In this document: positions 54,831 to 64,000 of the stretch, piece by piece
Position numbering within the stretch: the stretch's first letter is position 1
How the letters are laid out: each line of letters begins with the position of its first letter
From: Chaetoderma sp. LZ-2023a
Taxonomy: Eukaryota > Mollusca > Caudofoveata > Chaetodermatida > Chaetodermatidae
Assembly: GCA_034401795.1 (NCBI GenBank)
Contig: JAVVLW010001659.1
Location: 248,001 to 312,000 of the forward strand
Length of the DNA: 64,000 nt
Reading direction: 5' to 3'
Made by a program: the position numbers and the translations under genes
The notes under the pieces: model-generated
Database searches by the model: none
What the model was told of the DNA's origin: nothing
What the model saw: only the letters and a program-made list of their open reading frames with translations

Positions 54831-55983
54831 ATTAAAGGAAAGGGAATTGGCTAGTTTTTGATTGATAGCCTCATATAGTAATAAAACTACTACCACCAGT
54901 AAAATACCTGAGACGAATCAGAATAACTTAAAACAAAGTTTCTAGAGAAGCTATTTTGGCCGTATTGCAATTAATCCATGATGTAAGTGAACCTAAGCGT
55001 TTGTCAGTAGGATTTTAGCACTGCGCAAATAGTATTCACTATGCACGTTGATGATGGAGCTGGTCTACAGCCTACTACTGTGGAAATACTTTTGATTATT
55101 TTGAAAGCTGTTTGAATCTGAATTTGAAGTTGATGCCAGCGGCAGTAATTGTATTTACTGATTGTTTCTATGGTCATAAGATGATATCAGCTGATTATTC
55201 CGAAACCATTTTGAGTTCATTTGTTGCTACCACCACCAGTAGCGCCTTTTAAATTGAATAATTTGCAGTATTTTACATTTTAGCTTCAAGAGTATACTTA
55301 GCTCCCTAATGCGCTTTGATATTGCTAAATATCGGCTTTCATTCAATAAAAACTCAGATTAAAAAAGATAGGTACCCCTACTGGGCAGGTGACAGTCTGG
55401 TGGATGCTAGCCCCAACCACCGCGCATGCGCAGACTAGTACTTCCTCTTTGCTAATTTATTAGCAGAGAGTCTACATGCGACTTTTGGCTTTTAGAATTT
55501 CTAAGCTAATTTTCAATCTAAAATAGAAAATTTCAAGTGTATTATTACAAGAAATCATGTCTGAGCGTGCTGCATCTCCAGAGCCCAGGACCGAATTATC
55601 AGGTGATTTCTACTACACTCTTTCCGGGACTCGCGTTTAACGTGTTAAGCGCCTAAAAAACTGGTTTATTTCTATTATGGCGCTATGAAATACTAATCTC
55701 TCTTTGTGTTTATGTCCACAGGTATCTATCTATGATTGTTCAGGACCACATCATCAGAGAGTTTGTTTTTCTCTCCACCAAGATTCCATTTCCTACTAAC
55801 ATTGTTAGGTTATCTAACCAAAAATTATGCCGAGTGAGTTGGAGGCCTCGGATGAAGGTCTTCTCACTTTGCCCTCTTGGTCCACTTCCTTCCCTTATAA
55901 GGTGGCGAGAGTTAAGAGGTCATAATGTTGGTGGAACTTCCAGCGCATCAGATCAGATGTTTTGTCTATGCTAAAGATGCAGG

Positions 55984-56166
55984 TATACAAACATCAGATA
56001 ACCAATGATAAAATGGCAGCAGATTTCACAAATATTTTCAAATATAATTGAGGTGCCTCATATCATAACTAGAAATTCTAGTTATGATATGAGGCACCTC
56101 AATTATATTTGAAAATATTTGTGAAATCTGCTGCCATTTTATCATTGGTTATCTGATGTTTGTATA
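55984..56166. repeat. 183-bp perfect palindrome
   Basis: Arms of 91 bases (55984-56074 and 56076-56166) are exactly complementary around a single central base at 56075; the centre reads ACTAGAAATTCTAGT. It lies in the ORF1 intron of DIRS-D, where other copies have unrelated-length single-copy sequence. Confidence 0.93.
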
Positions 56167-56443
56167 GTCTGTATACACTATCCTTTCTAGTTAGGATGTT
56201 CTGGATATGAATACAATTCGTCCTTACAACTGGATGGTTGTTTTCGGATCGATTTAACTTCTTTTTTGAAGTTATGACGTCATAATCAGCCTTGCGCCTT
56301 ACTATCAGTTATAAGTTTTGTCCAACGCTGATTTATTATTTTTAGCTTGGGTCTTTATGGCCCCTTCCTCCTTGTTATTTGGTTTTGAGTTTCTAATTCA
56401 ATAGCTGTAATACTCATTGTCTTCGTCCTCTGGCTTGTTTCAG

Positions 56444-57073
56444 AGGCCTGGTTGTCCATCATGTGGAAGGTTTATCTTGGATGGATTCGCCCCCCACTTA
56501 TGCTCCCAGTGCAGCTCTTGTGGTCCATTACTTAAATGTGAGATCTGTAAAAAGTAGAGGGGGAGAGCTAATGTCTGAATTTCTATCTTTCCAGACCAGG
56601 GAGAAGGCTCCAGAGGAGGAGAGGAAAGTTAAGAAAGAGACTGATAAGAAGGGTAAGAGGAAGGCCTGGTCCGCTATGGATATGGAGGCCTTCCGTATTG
56701 AGATGATTGGAGAGATGAAGAGGACAATTAAGGATATGGTCCCAGACTTGCTTCGTGGCATGCTTCCTGGTCCAAATCTTTCGTTGTCCTCTTCATCTGC
56801 TCTGGAGCACTTCTCTGGAGCAGATAATCCCCGCCTCGGAATCGGTACTACCTAGGGACCTTCCAGTTTTCATCCATGATTCAGAGGTGGCCCTAATAGA
56901 GGGCAATATCCACTATGAGAACACTGGCAGTAGGCTTGCCGCGCCGGTTGTTTGTGGACAGGTGTCGCTGGAACCTGCCTGCTTATCAGGGCAGGATTAT
57001 CCGCACCCTGCAGGTACCAGTTCCTCCTATGGTACCTTTCCTGGCCAGTCTGGGTTAGCATTCTTTGCTGACC
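56444..57073 (+). pseudogene. DIRS-D ORF1 fragment
   Basis: Acceptor TTGTTTCAG ends at 56443. The finger [37 protein letters not shown] runs into a stop at the G-run site (GTAGAGGGGG). The Lys/Glu-rich helix (EERKVKKETDKKGKRKAWSA) continues in another frame. GGAGCA...TCTGGAGCAGATAATCC near 56800-56825 is a small local duplication. The sequence ends at ...SGLAFFAD where it meets unrelated DNA. Confidence 0.82.
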
Positions 57074-57095
57074 TGTGCCCGAATTCTATAAACTA

Positions 57096-57150
57096 CTTAA
57101 GTGTAAGCACCCCACCTATATTAGCACATAGGCGGGGTGCTTAACTTAAG
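57096..57150. repeat. Hairpin next to the HARBI1-like gene
   Basis: CTTAAGTGTAAGCACCCCAC and GGGGTGCTTAACTTAAG form a near-perfect stem with a loop of about 9 bases. A second small stem (GACACCTCGCTAGGTGTC) follows near 57209. These may be subterminal inverted repeats of the Harbinger element. Confidence 0.6.
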
Positions 57151-57303
57151 CGGTATTCAGAAAACCTCTTAGCGACGGTACTGCACGTATATCTCGACTC
57201 AGAAATAAGACACCTCGCTAGGTGTCCTAACTTTGCGTGGGGTGTTTAAAACTCTATTCTCTCGCCAATCTACCATTTATATCATCGTACAAGCGTAGTA
57301 GAA

Positions 57304-58353
57304 ATGGCTTTGCTAATAGTCCGTGCAATAATGGAAGAAGAAAGAAGACGTGGTATTCGTCAACAACGCATTTTTAGAGACCGATTGCATCCTTTGGATG
57401 CCTATAATGACGTGGAGCTGTATCAAAGATACAGACTAGACAGAGAAGCAATTCGGAGTCTTGTTGATGTAATACATGAAGAACTTCAACCAAGGGCTAT
57501 GAGAAATCATGCTCTATTGCCCATTGAGAAATTATTCATCGCGCTACGTTTTTACGCAACAGGATCATTCCAAAGGACGGTCGGTGACACTGTTAGTGTA
57601 TCGCAATCAACTACATGTCGTGCAGTTTCAGATGTGTCGGAGGCATTGGTGCATTTAATACCTAGAATAATCAAATTTCCAGCAAATGAAGATATTCACA
57701 ATATCATTGGTGATTTTTATGAAATCGCAGGTTTTCCAGATGTGATGGCAGTAATCGATGGAACGCACATATGGATTACTAGCCCGTCGGATCACGAGGA
57801 ACGCTACATTAACCGCAAGAACTATCATTCCATTAATACGCAGGTTGTTATGGATGCTAAATGTCGCTTCATCAATGTGGTGACGAGCTGGCCTGGCAGT
57901 ACTCACGATTCTGTTATTCTACGGGAAAGTGGCCTCACTCGCTTGATGGAAACAAGGAGGGGTCATGAATATATTCTTGGTGATTCTGGCTACCCCCTAA
58001 AAACTTGGCTAATGACGCCGTATCTTCAACCAAACAACGCTCAACAACGGGCCTACAACATATCTCACAAATCCACTCGAAATGTTGTTGAAAGAGGCAT
58101 CGGGCAGTGGAAACAGCGATTTCATTGTCTTCATGGAGAACTGCGTTATTCGCCAGCAAAATCCTGTAACATAATAGGATCTTGTGCCATCCTCCACAAC
58201 ATCGCCAAAGACCGAGGTTTGCCAGATTTTGAGGAAGATGATGTCAACGGGCAGGCAGAGCCAGGTGCTGTTGATGACGTAGAAGTAGAACATGAAGTCA
58301 GAGCAGCCGGTGCCGCAGCCAGAAATCTGTTAGCCAATAACCATTTCCGTTAG
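57304..58353 (+). CDS. HARBI1-like (PIF/Harbinger) transposase, intact
   Basis: 349 residues, ORF uninterrupted. The DDE nuclease domain (DDE_Tnp_4 type) has D152 (AVIDGTHIWI), D202 (WPGSTHDSVI) and E263 (NVVERGIGQWKQRF). Other family signatures are RFYATGSFQRTVGD, SQSTTCRAV (helix-turn-helix-like), RYINRKNYHSINTQVV and ILGDSGYPL. The length equals that usual for HARBI1-like proteins. The ATG at 57304 fits the family start. The stop codon is followed immediately by GTAAGT, a strong donor-like sequence. No Myb/SANT partner ORF or complete terminal repeats were found, so it could be a recent transposon copy or a domesticated-type gene. It abuts truncated DIRS-D at 57073. Confidence 0.93.
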   Translation: MALLIVRAIMEEERRRGIRQQRIFRDRLHPLDAYNDVELYQRYRLDREAIRSLVDVIHEELQPRAMRNHALLPIEKLFIALRFYATGSFQRTVGDTVSVSQSTTCRAVSDVSEALVHLIPRIIKFPANEDIHNIIGDFYEIAGFPDVMAVIDGTHIWITSPSDHEERYINRKNYHSINTQVVMDAKCRFINVVTSWPGSTHDSVILRESGLTRLMETRRGHEYILGDSGYPLKTWLMTPYLQPNNAQQRAYNISHKSTRNVVERGIGQWKQRFHCLHGELRYSPAKSCNIIGSCAILHNIAKDRGLPDFEEDDVNGQAEPGAVDDVEVEHEVRAAGAAARNLLANNHFR

Positions 58354-58399
58354 GTAAGTGCAAAACCTTTTTGAAAATCAGAATAGATTGTTCAATATA

Positions 58400-58625
58400 T
58401 GTAATTCTTAACCCTTTAATGCCTAAATTTATGTTTAAAAATTAAAAATTTCACAATAGAGTGTAAATTTGCCGATCAATAGAAGACTAATTTTGAAATT
58501 TTACCACTGACATGACATTCCAGTGGTGAAATTCCAAAAATGGTGTTGTATTGATCAGTAATTTGGCATTTAGAATGACTACTAAGGAGGCTGTTTTGGT
58601 CGTCTAAGACTGTAAATGGCTAAAC
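58400..58625. repeat. FB1 repeat, diverged
   Basis: Outer left TTAACCCTTTAATGCC, apex CCACTGACATGACATTCCAG TGG, right arm GTATTGATCAGTAATTTGGC. Shorter apex than other copies. 58625-58880 shows nothing specific. Confidence 0.6.
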
Positions 58626-58879
58626 AGAGACCCATGTCTAATGTCCATCTCATAAAATACGCAGACATGGCTTCAAGTACATTTATTCTCACAATATTAC
58701 AATTTTGCATTCCCTGTGATACTTTCTAAAGGAAACAAAGCCAGCTGTACATTCGGAAACTAATAATGCTAGCTATATTGTATCATAGTTCATGGAGATA
58801 TAAATTTCATGTTTTTTCTCTCACAGTTTTGTTAAATATGAATATTTAATTTTTTATGTGTGAAATCTATATCATATTA

Positions 58880-58906
58880 TTGGCTGCATCATCATTATCA
58901 TCATCA

Positions 58907-58939
<33 letters not shown>

Positions 58940-58972
58940 TTGTCTGTGTCGTCATCACTATCATCATCATAA
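58880..58972 (+). repeat. ATC/GTC trinucleotide microsatellite
   Basis: TCATCATC units, then about a dozen GTC units, then TCATCATCAT again. Confidence 0.92.
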
Positions 58973-59084
58973 TTGTGGTCACCACCATGCTTAATAACGT
59001 GTAGTAATGTCAAGTTTTGTCAAAAAAACAGTTTCGAAATGATGAAAACATTAATTCGTGGGATTTTAAAAAAATCTTTGATGC

Positions 59085-59300
59085 CTAAAAGGGCCGAGAA
59101 CGGCTTCCGTGGTGGTCTTGAGAAATGCATATTTGCAGACCTAGAGAAGGCTATTTTTGTAATTCTACCACTAGAATGACTGGCTCGTTTACCGAGCATG
59201 TCATTCTAGTGGTAAACTTCCAAAAATAGTCTTCCCTTAGTCTACAAATAGACATTTTTATATGAAAAATAAAATATTCTTTAAAAGGTCTAGGCGTCAA
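59085..59300. repeat. FB1 repeat
   Basis: GTGGTGGTCTTGAGAAATGC, arms TCTACCACTAGAATGACTGG and GCATGTCATTCTAGTGGTAA, then CTTAGTCTACAAATAGACAT. Well-formed hairpin (about 59126-59255). Confidence 0.75.
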
Positions 59301-60205
59301 AGACGCGTTTTACAGATATGTCGCCTGACGTAATCAACAAAAAAGGCTAAGGTGATATCTGATTGAATAGCATTGAATCTATAGTTCCATATACACTAAC
59401 GAAACGGCTGACGTATCAGACGAACTTCTGAAATAATTAAAATATTTGTGATTTAGTCATATATTATTTATTACTGTATAACTAGAGGTGAACTCTGAAG
59501 AATGTCCTGACAGAGACGCATTTCACATCAAGAGTATACTTACCTCCCTAATACTTTTGATATTGCTAAATATCGGCTTTCACTCAATAAAACACTCAGA
59601 TTAAAAACAGTTAGGTGCCCCTACTGGGCAGGGAGTCAGAGGTAGTCCGGCGGATGCTCGCCCCACCACCGCGCATGCGCCGACTACTACTTCCTCTTTG
59701 CTCATTTATTGGCAAAGGGTTACATGCGGTTTTGTGTTACCTATACTTTTCTGCGCGTTACCTTGTTTTTTACTCAAATTTGACGATTCTTGTACGTTGG
59801 AAGCATGTCGGAAAGGGAGGATTCGCCTTTGGAAGGAGCGGGATCTCTTTATCAGGTGATTTCTTTGATATGCTAGCGTGTTTTGTCCCGGTTTAATGTA
59901 TTTCCGGGACTCGCGCTTACCGTGATTAGCGCCTGTTTATGTTGGTTTTTTACAACATGGTGCTTCATAAGTCTCATTTCTCTTTGTGTTTTTGTCCACA
60001 GGTATCACATAGAAGCTTTGATGGACTTCTCGGCACAAGAGGATATGTTTTCTCTCCACCACGGTTCCATTTCCTACTAATACTGTTAGGTTATCTAACC
60101 AAAAATCTATGTTCAGTGAGTTGGAGGCCTGTTATAAAGGTCTTCTCACTTTGCCCTCTTGATCCAATTCCTTCCCCTTAGGTGGAGAGAATGTAGAGGC
60201 GTACT

Positions 60206-62669
60206 ATGGTGGAGTTCTCCGGTTCATCACGTTGGATGGTTTGTCTGTACAAGTGTCAGGTATCTAATTATTGATAAACAAAAGGGGAGATAATTTCCTT
60301 TTTTGCCAATGCTAGAATTGGAAGGAGTTATCTCTGTATATCTGATTGTTGTGTACTCGAAATGCCAATTCAACGAGAATGTTCCGGTTACTTATACAAT
60401 TCGTTCTTGCACTTGGTGCTTGTTGCGGATCGATTATTTTGGTCACGGGAGTGATGACGTCATAATCGGCCTTGGCCTTTATTAACAATTAACGTTTTGT
60501 CCAAGGCTGGTTCTTCTTGATTTGCGATCTTGAGGATCCTGTCCCTCTCTTTTTAGTTGGTTTTGAGTTCGCTAACCTTAACTATCTTGCTCATTGTCCC
60601 TGTCCTTTGTCCTGTTTCAGAGACCTGGTTGCCCGTCCTGCGGGAGGTTTCTGAAAAACCGCTTCGTTCCGCACTTGTGCTTCAGCTGCAGTCCCTGTGG
60701 ACCGTTGCTGAAGTGCGACGTATGTAAGCAGTGGGGGGGAGATCTAATGTCTGATTTTCTCTCATTGCAGGCAAGGGAGAAGGTGATGGAGGAAGAGAGG
60801 AAGAAGAAGAAGGAGGGTTGTAAGAAGGGTAAGAAGAAGGCCTCATCCGCGGTGGATATGGAGGCCTTCAGGTCCGAAATGTTGCAAGAGATGCAGAGGA
60901 CAATAAAGGATTTGGTCCCAGAGTTGCTTCGCGGCATGCTCCCTGGGCCAGCTCCTTTGTTGTCCTCGGCATCTGCTTACGAGCAGGTGATCCCCGCCTC
61001 TGAATCCGGTCTCTTTAGGTCCGGTCCGTTTGTGGATTCAGAGGTGGCCCCTTTGTTGGGGGCAGTCCAAGGCCCTGGCAGCAGGCATGGCGCCGCGCCG
61101 AGGGGCCGTGGACAACGGTTGTTGCTGGGACCCGCGGTCTGCTCATCAGACCCCGGGTATCCGCGCGCCGAAGGTGTCAAAGCCTCCTATGGCACCTTTC
61201 CTGGCCAGTCCGGGTTAGCTCTCTTTGCTGACCCGGAGTCTAATCTTTCTGGCCAGGAGGAAGAGGATCTCCTGCTAGGGTCGCCTTCTGAGGACGTGGC
61301 CATGGAATACGACGTCTGTGCACCCCTCGCGGGGAATGCAGGCGACGTGTTCCATGGTTCTACTCACGCAGGAGTAGATTTCACGGTCCAGAAGGTGTCC
61401 CCGGGCGGTGCTGTTGACCACGGATACCGCATACCTCGGCTTGCCGATGGTGTTGCTGGTGCTGGTCAGACCCGCGGTAGAGCGGTGTTTACCCCACGCT
61501 CTGCCACGGCGCCTGCTCCTGGTCAAGCCGCGGAGTTTAGCATGCCTGCTCTCTCGGGCCCGCATGCTTTTCCAGGCTTGCCAGGGGTATCAGCTTATCC
61601 GCCGTCGACGTCAACTGCGAGTGCTCTGGAGGAAGATGAAGGCCCTCGTCTAGTAGAGCGCTCGCAGTTAGCCACGGAGGAGGATTGGTCGGACGCTTGC
61701 CAGTGGCTGGTAAGTGTTCGGCCCGATCTACCCGTGGAGCTGCCGGCTAGCCAGCGTGACCATAGGCCATGGTTAGCTGGTAGGCCGGCGGCTACCGCTA
61801 TGCCATCTCTGCCGCTGGCTGAGCATGTCGTGGACATGTTCGAAGCGGCGGAGGCGTCCATTAAGGTTAATGGACGTCTCGCGAAGGCCCCTCGCGAGGT
61901 GGCGAAGCGTTGCCGCATCGTGCCCCTGGATTACCAGCGGTACGGTGTGGTGCCGAAGCCAAGCGTTGATGATCGCGCGGCTTTAGGCGAAGATGCGCGG
62001 CCGGGCTCCCGTTCTGACACGGGAGTCTTGTGCTCGAACGCGTTGCGTTCGGCGAATGCCGCGCTGCGTGATGCGGAGGAGAGTGGGAGGGCGTCGATTG
62101 CCGCTCTGTCCCACGTCTCCCAGCTGCTACAGGGGGTGGTAGCGGCCTCCGCATCACGCCAGCCAAGCCCGGTAACAGTCCAGAGAGCCATCCAGGATGG
62201 TATCAACCTGGCTTTGGACTGTTTGACGCGGGCGGTGACCAGAAGTGTCCGGGCGAGGCGCACGTTTGCGCTTGACAATCTGTGCCCGTCCCAGGACCTG
62301 TATAATAGGCTGCTGCGGACGCCTATGACAGGTCCTGGTCTCTTTGGAGGTGAGGGATGCAGGCACCTCCAGGAGACGGTCACTCTGGTTAACAACCAGA
62401 GGGCGCTGCGTGAACAATTTGAGGTGCTCCGGCGGGAGCGTGTTCGCGCGGCACCCCCTGCGTATCGTCCTCTGCAGGCTCGAGGTGGTGCTGGCCAGGT
62501 CAGAGGCCAGCCACCGTCGCAACGTAGGCCTAGGCCACGGGCGATTCGGCCAGCAGCGAGGGGGGCGCAGGCTCCCCAGCCGCACCCAGCCAGACAGCCG
62601 CCCGCGCACCGTGGTGCGCGCGGCGCTGGGCGGGGCGCGCGGGGATCTGGTCGCGGTAATCGGGCCTGA
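60206..62669 (+). CDS. DIRS-E ORF1, gag-like zinc-finger protein, intact
   Basis: Proposed join of 60206-60259 and 60621-62669 (donor GTATCT at 60260, acceptor CTGTTTCAG), about 700 residues. The short exon [18 protein letters not shown] joins [10 protein letters not shown] in phase, completing a Cys-rich finger: KCQ..GC..C...(HLC)..C..C....C..C. Then come a Lys/Glu helix ([20 protein letters not shown]), an acidic variable middle, a conserved helical block ([40 protein letters not shown]) and an Arg/Gly/Ala/Pro-rich tail ending GRGNRA. It serves as the reference for the frameshifts in DIRS-1. The function is inferred from position and composition. Confidence 0.85.
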
Positions 62670-64000
62670 TGGCCTGGCTACCGCGGTGGGAACCACTCCG
62701 GTGTTTCACGCCGAGAGAACAGTGCCACTCTGGCCCTCCTTATGTCCACCTCTATCCCTAGGTGGACCGGTGGGCGGCCGTTTGGCCGCCCACTTGCCAG
62801 AGTGGAAGCGGTTGACTCAGGACCGTTTAGTCTTGCGATGGCTTTCAGTCGGGTATCGTCCCGACTGGGTGACAGGCCCGCCATCGCGACTGTCTCTCAC
62901 GCCGATCTGGACTCCTATTCCACGGGATCCGGATCAGAGGTTGTGTATAGAGGAGGAAATAAATTCCCTCATACTAAAAGAAGCCATTCAGCCGGCACAG
63001 AGGTGCCCGGGCTTCTATTCAACCCTGTTCTTAGTAACAAAAAACACCGGAGGGTGGAGGCCGATTCTCAACCTCAAGCCATTGAACAAGTTCATAGAGA
63101 CGCCCAGTTTCAAGATGGAGACTGTGCGCTCGGTGTTGGCGGGGTTAGAGCAAGGAATGTGGACAGCGTCAATAGATTTGAAGGATGCTTATTTCCACAT
63201 TCCCATAGAGAGGAGTTTCCGTCGCTTCCTGAGATTTGCATTTCAGGGCCGGCGGTGGGAATTCAGGGTGTTACCCTTCGGGATTTCCACGGCTCCTCGG
63301 GTCTTCACCCGTGTGGTTCTCGCGATCACTGCATACCTCCGCAGGAGAAGCATAGCAGTCCACACGTACATAGACGACTGGCTGTTGAAAGCACACACCC
63401 GGGAATCGTTGTCAGCCAATCTGGAGATTGTTTTGAAAACTCTCTCGGACTTGGGCTGGATGATCAATTTCCCGAAATCAGAGCTAACTCCATCCCAGAA
63501 GTTTGTTTACCTGGGCATGTTCTTCGATCTGGAGACGGGGTATGTGTACCCCACTCAGGAGAGGGTTCAAATACTCATCTCGGTCATACAGTCGGTGTGC
63601 GACAGTCGTCGTGTCCTGGCACGGGTTTACTTGAGAATGCTGGGCTTGATGGTTTCTTTGGAACCAGTCATTCCGCAGGCCGCCTTGCGCAGGCGCCCGA
63701 TCCAGTTGTTTCTCATGACACAGTGGACCCAGAGTTCAGGTTCGCTGGACTCGAACGTGTCAGTGTTGGCGCCTCTGATTCACCACCTGCAATGGTGGTT
63801 GAATACAGAGAATCTCTTGCCGGGGGTTTTGCTAACCCCTCCCCACCCTCAGGTGACTGTGTATACAGATGCATCGATGGAGGGGTGGGGAGCTTGTCTG
63901 GAAGAGTCCACAGTATCAGGGCTTTGGGATCTGGATCAGTCCAAGGAACATATCAATCTACTAGAGCTAAGAGCAGTAGTCCTGGGCCTGGAACATTTCT
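62670..64000 (+). CDS. DIRS-E ORF2, RT/RNase H, partial
   Basis: Open in the +1 frame relative to ORF1 from inside ORF1 to the window edge. The RT core is intact: [59 protein letters not shown] and [18 protein letters not shown] (this last segment is frameshifted in DIRS-1). RNase H begins with [15 protein letters not shown]; the window ends within [12 protein letters not shown]. No Met precedes the RT domain in this frame (first Met is in FKMETVRS), so translation must come from ORF1 by frameshift or splicing. 62670 marks the first base after the ORF1 stop, not a proven start. Confidence 0.88.

Larger units (their letters stand above)
55279..57073 (+). mobile_element. DIRS-D, truncated element
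   Basis: The left end (TTTAGCTTCAAGAGTATACT) has two changes from the consensus tip. Left inverted repeat, leader with conserved stem (55633-55652), intron containing a perfect palindrome (55984-56166), and the first part of ORF1 to GCTGACC at 57073. The rest of the element, including ORF2, ORF3, ICR and right end, is absent before DIRS-E. Confidence 0.85.
59521..64000 (+). mobile_element. DIRS-E: young DIRS element, cut by window end
   Basis: Left end TTTCACATCAAGAGTATAC at 59521, preceded by A. Left inverted repeat, leader stem (59913-59932), intact ORF1 and ORF2 open to the edge. Almost identical to DIRS-1 in every part compared, implying that both copies are recent. The right end, ICR and ORF3 lie beyond 64000. 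Confidence 0.92.

Noticed and set aside
60727..60770. Small intron inside DIRS ORF1 (GTAAGC ... TTGCAG around the G-run)
   Set aside because: Donor- and acceptor-like motifs occur in most copies, but the interval is 2 modulo 3 long in DIRS-E, A and B, and its removal would throw the Lys-rich region out of frame; the unspliced frame is open in intact copies.

Overview
Organism. The window is animal nuclear DNA: AT-rich introns, GT-AG splice sites and dense interspersed repeats. I infer a mollusc, probably a bivalve, because of the repeat types (long diverged blocks opening with AGCTCACCTGG, a mollusc-type SINE, abundant DIRS retrotransposons). No species can be named from the sequence alone.

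Host gene. The plus strand carries the first ten coding exons of the WASH-complex subunit strumpellin (WASHC5). They cover roughly the first 471 residues; the vertebrate protein is about 1160 residues long. Every junction is GT-AG, the phases agree throughout, and the joined reading frame matches the family from the initiator Met to ...RVEKN. The rest of the gene lies beyond position 64000. The exons total about 1.4 kb, so nearly all of the window is intron, and most intron length is mobile DNA.

Mobile DNA. The largest component is one family of DIRS-type tyrosine-recombinase retrotransposons. Each full copy has split terminal inverted repeats, an internal complementary region (ICR), a zinc-finger gag-like ORF1, a reverse transcriptase/RNase H ORF2 and an overlapping tyrosine recombinase ORF3. 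All copies lie in the same orientation as the host gene. DIRS-1 (1883-8883, intron 1) is complete in outline but has frameshifts in ORF1 and ORF2. DIRS-A (25187-37929, intron 5) is decayed and is interrupted by DIRS-B (26632-33675), whose three ORFs are all open. Intron 8 (41727-50544) holds a mosaic: subfamily-2 element DIRS-C, a subfamily-1 3' half embedded in its recombinase gene, and an orphan subfamily-1 right end. Intron 10 holds DIRS-D (55279-57073, truncated, with a perfect 183-bp palindrome), an intact HARBI1-like transposase gene (57304-58353), and DIRS-E (59521 to the window end), a near twin of DIRS-1 with intact ORF1 and an open ORF2.

Smaller repeats. A foldback family (here FB1) recurs at least ten times and has TTAACCCTT/AAGGGTTAA-like outer ends. 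Two other short families (M2, M3) recur in both orientations. There are also two large bivalve-type repeat blocks, a SINE with a 12-bp target duplication, a LINE 3' fragment, a 44-bp tandem array, minisatellites and microsatellites.

How it fits together. The host gene looks functional despite the load. The DIRS ends, ICRs and junctions record the mechanism: a circular intermediate whose junction is copied in the ICR, inserted by the recombinase without target-site duplication. The exceptional features are the intact DIRS-B, ICRs that covary with element ends, a reconstructable empty site for DIRS-1, the mosaic in intron 8 and the perfect palindrome in DIRS-D.
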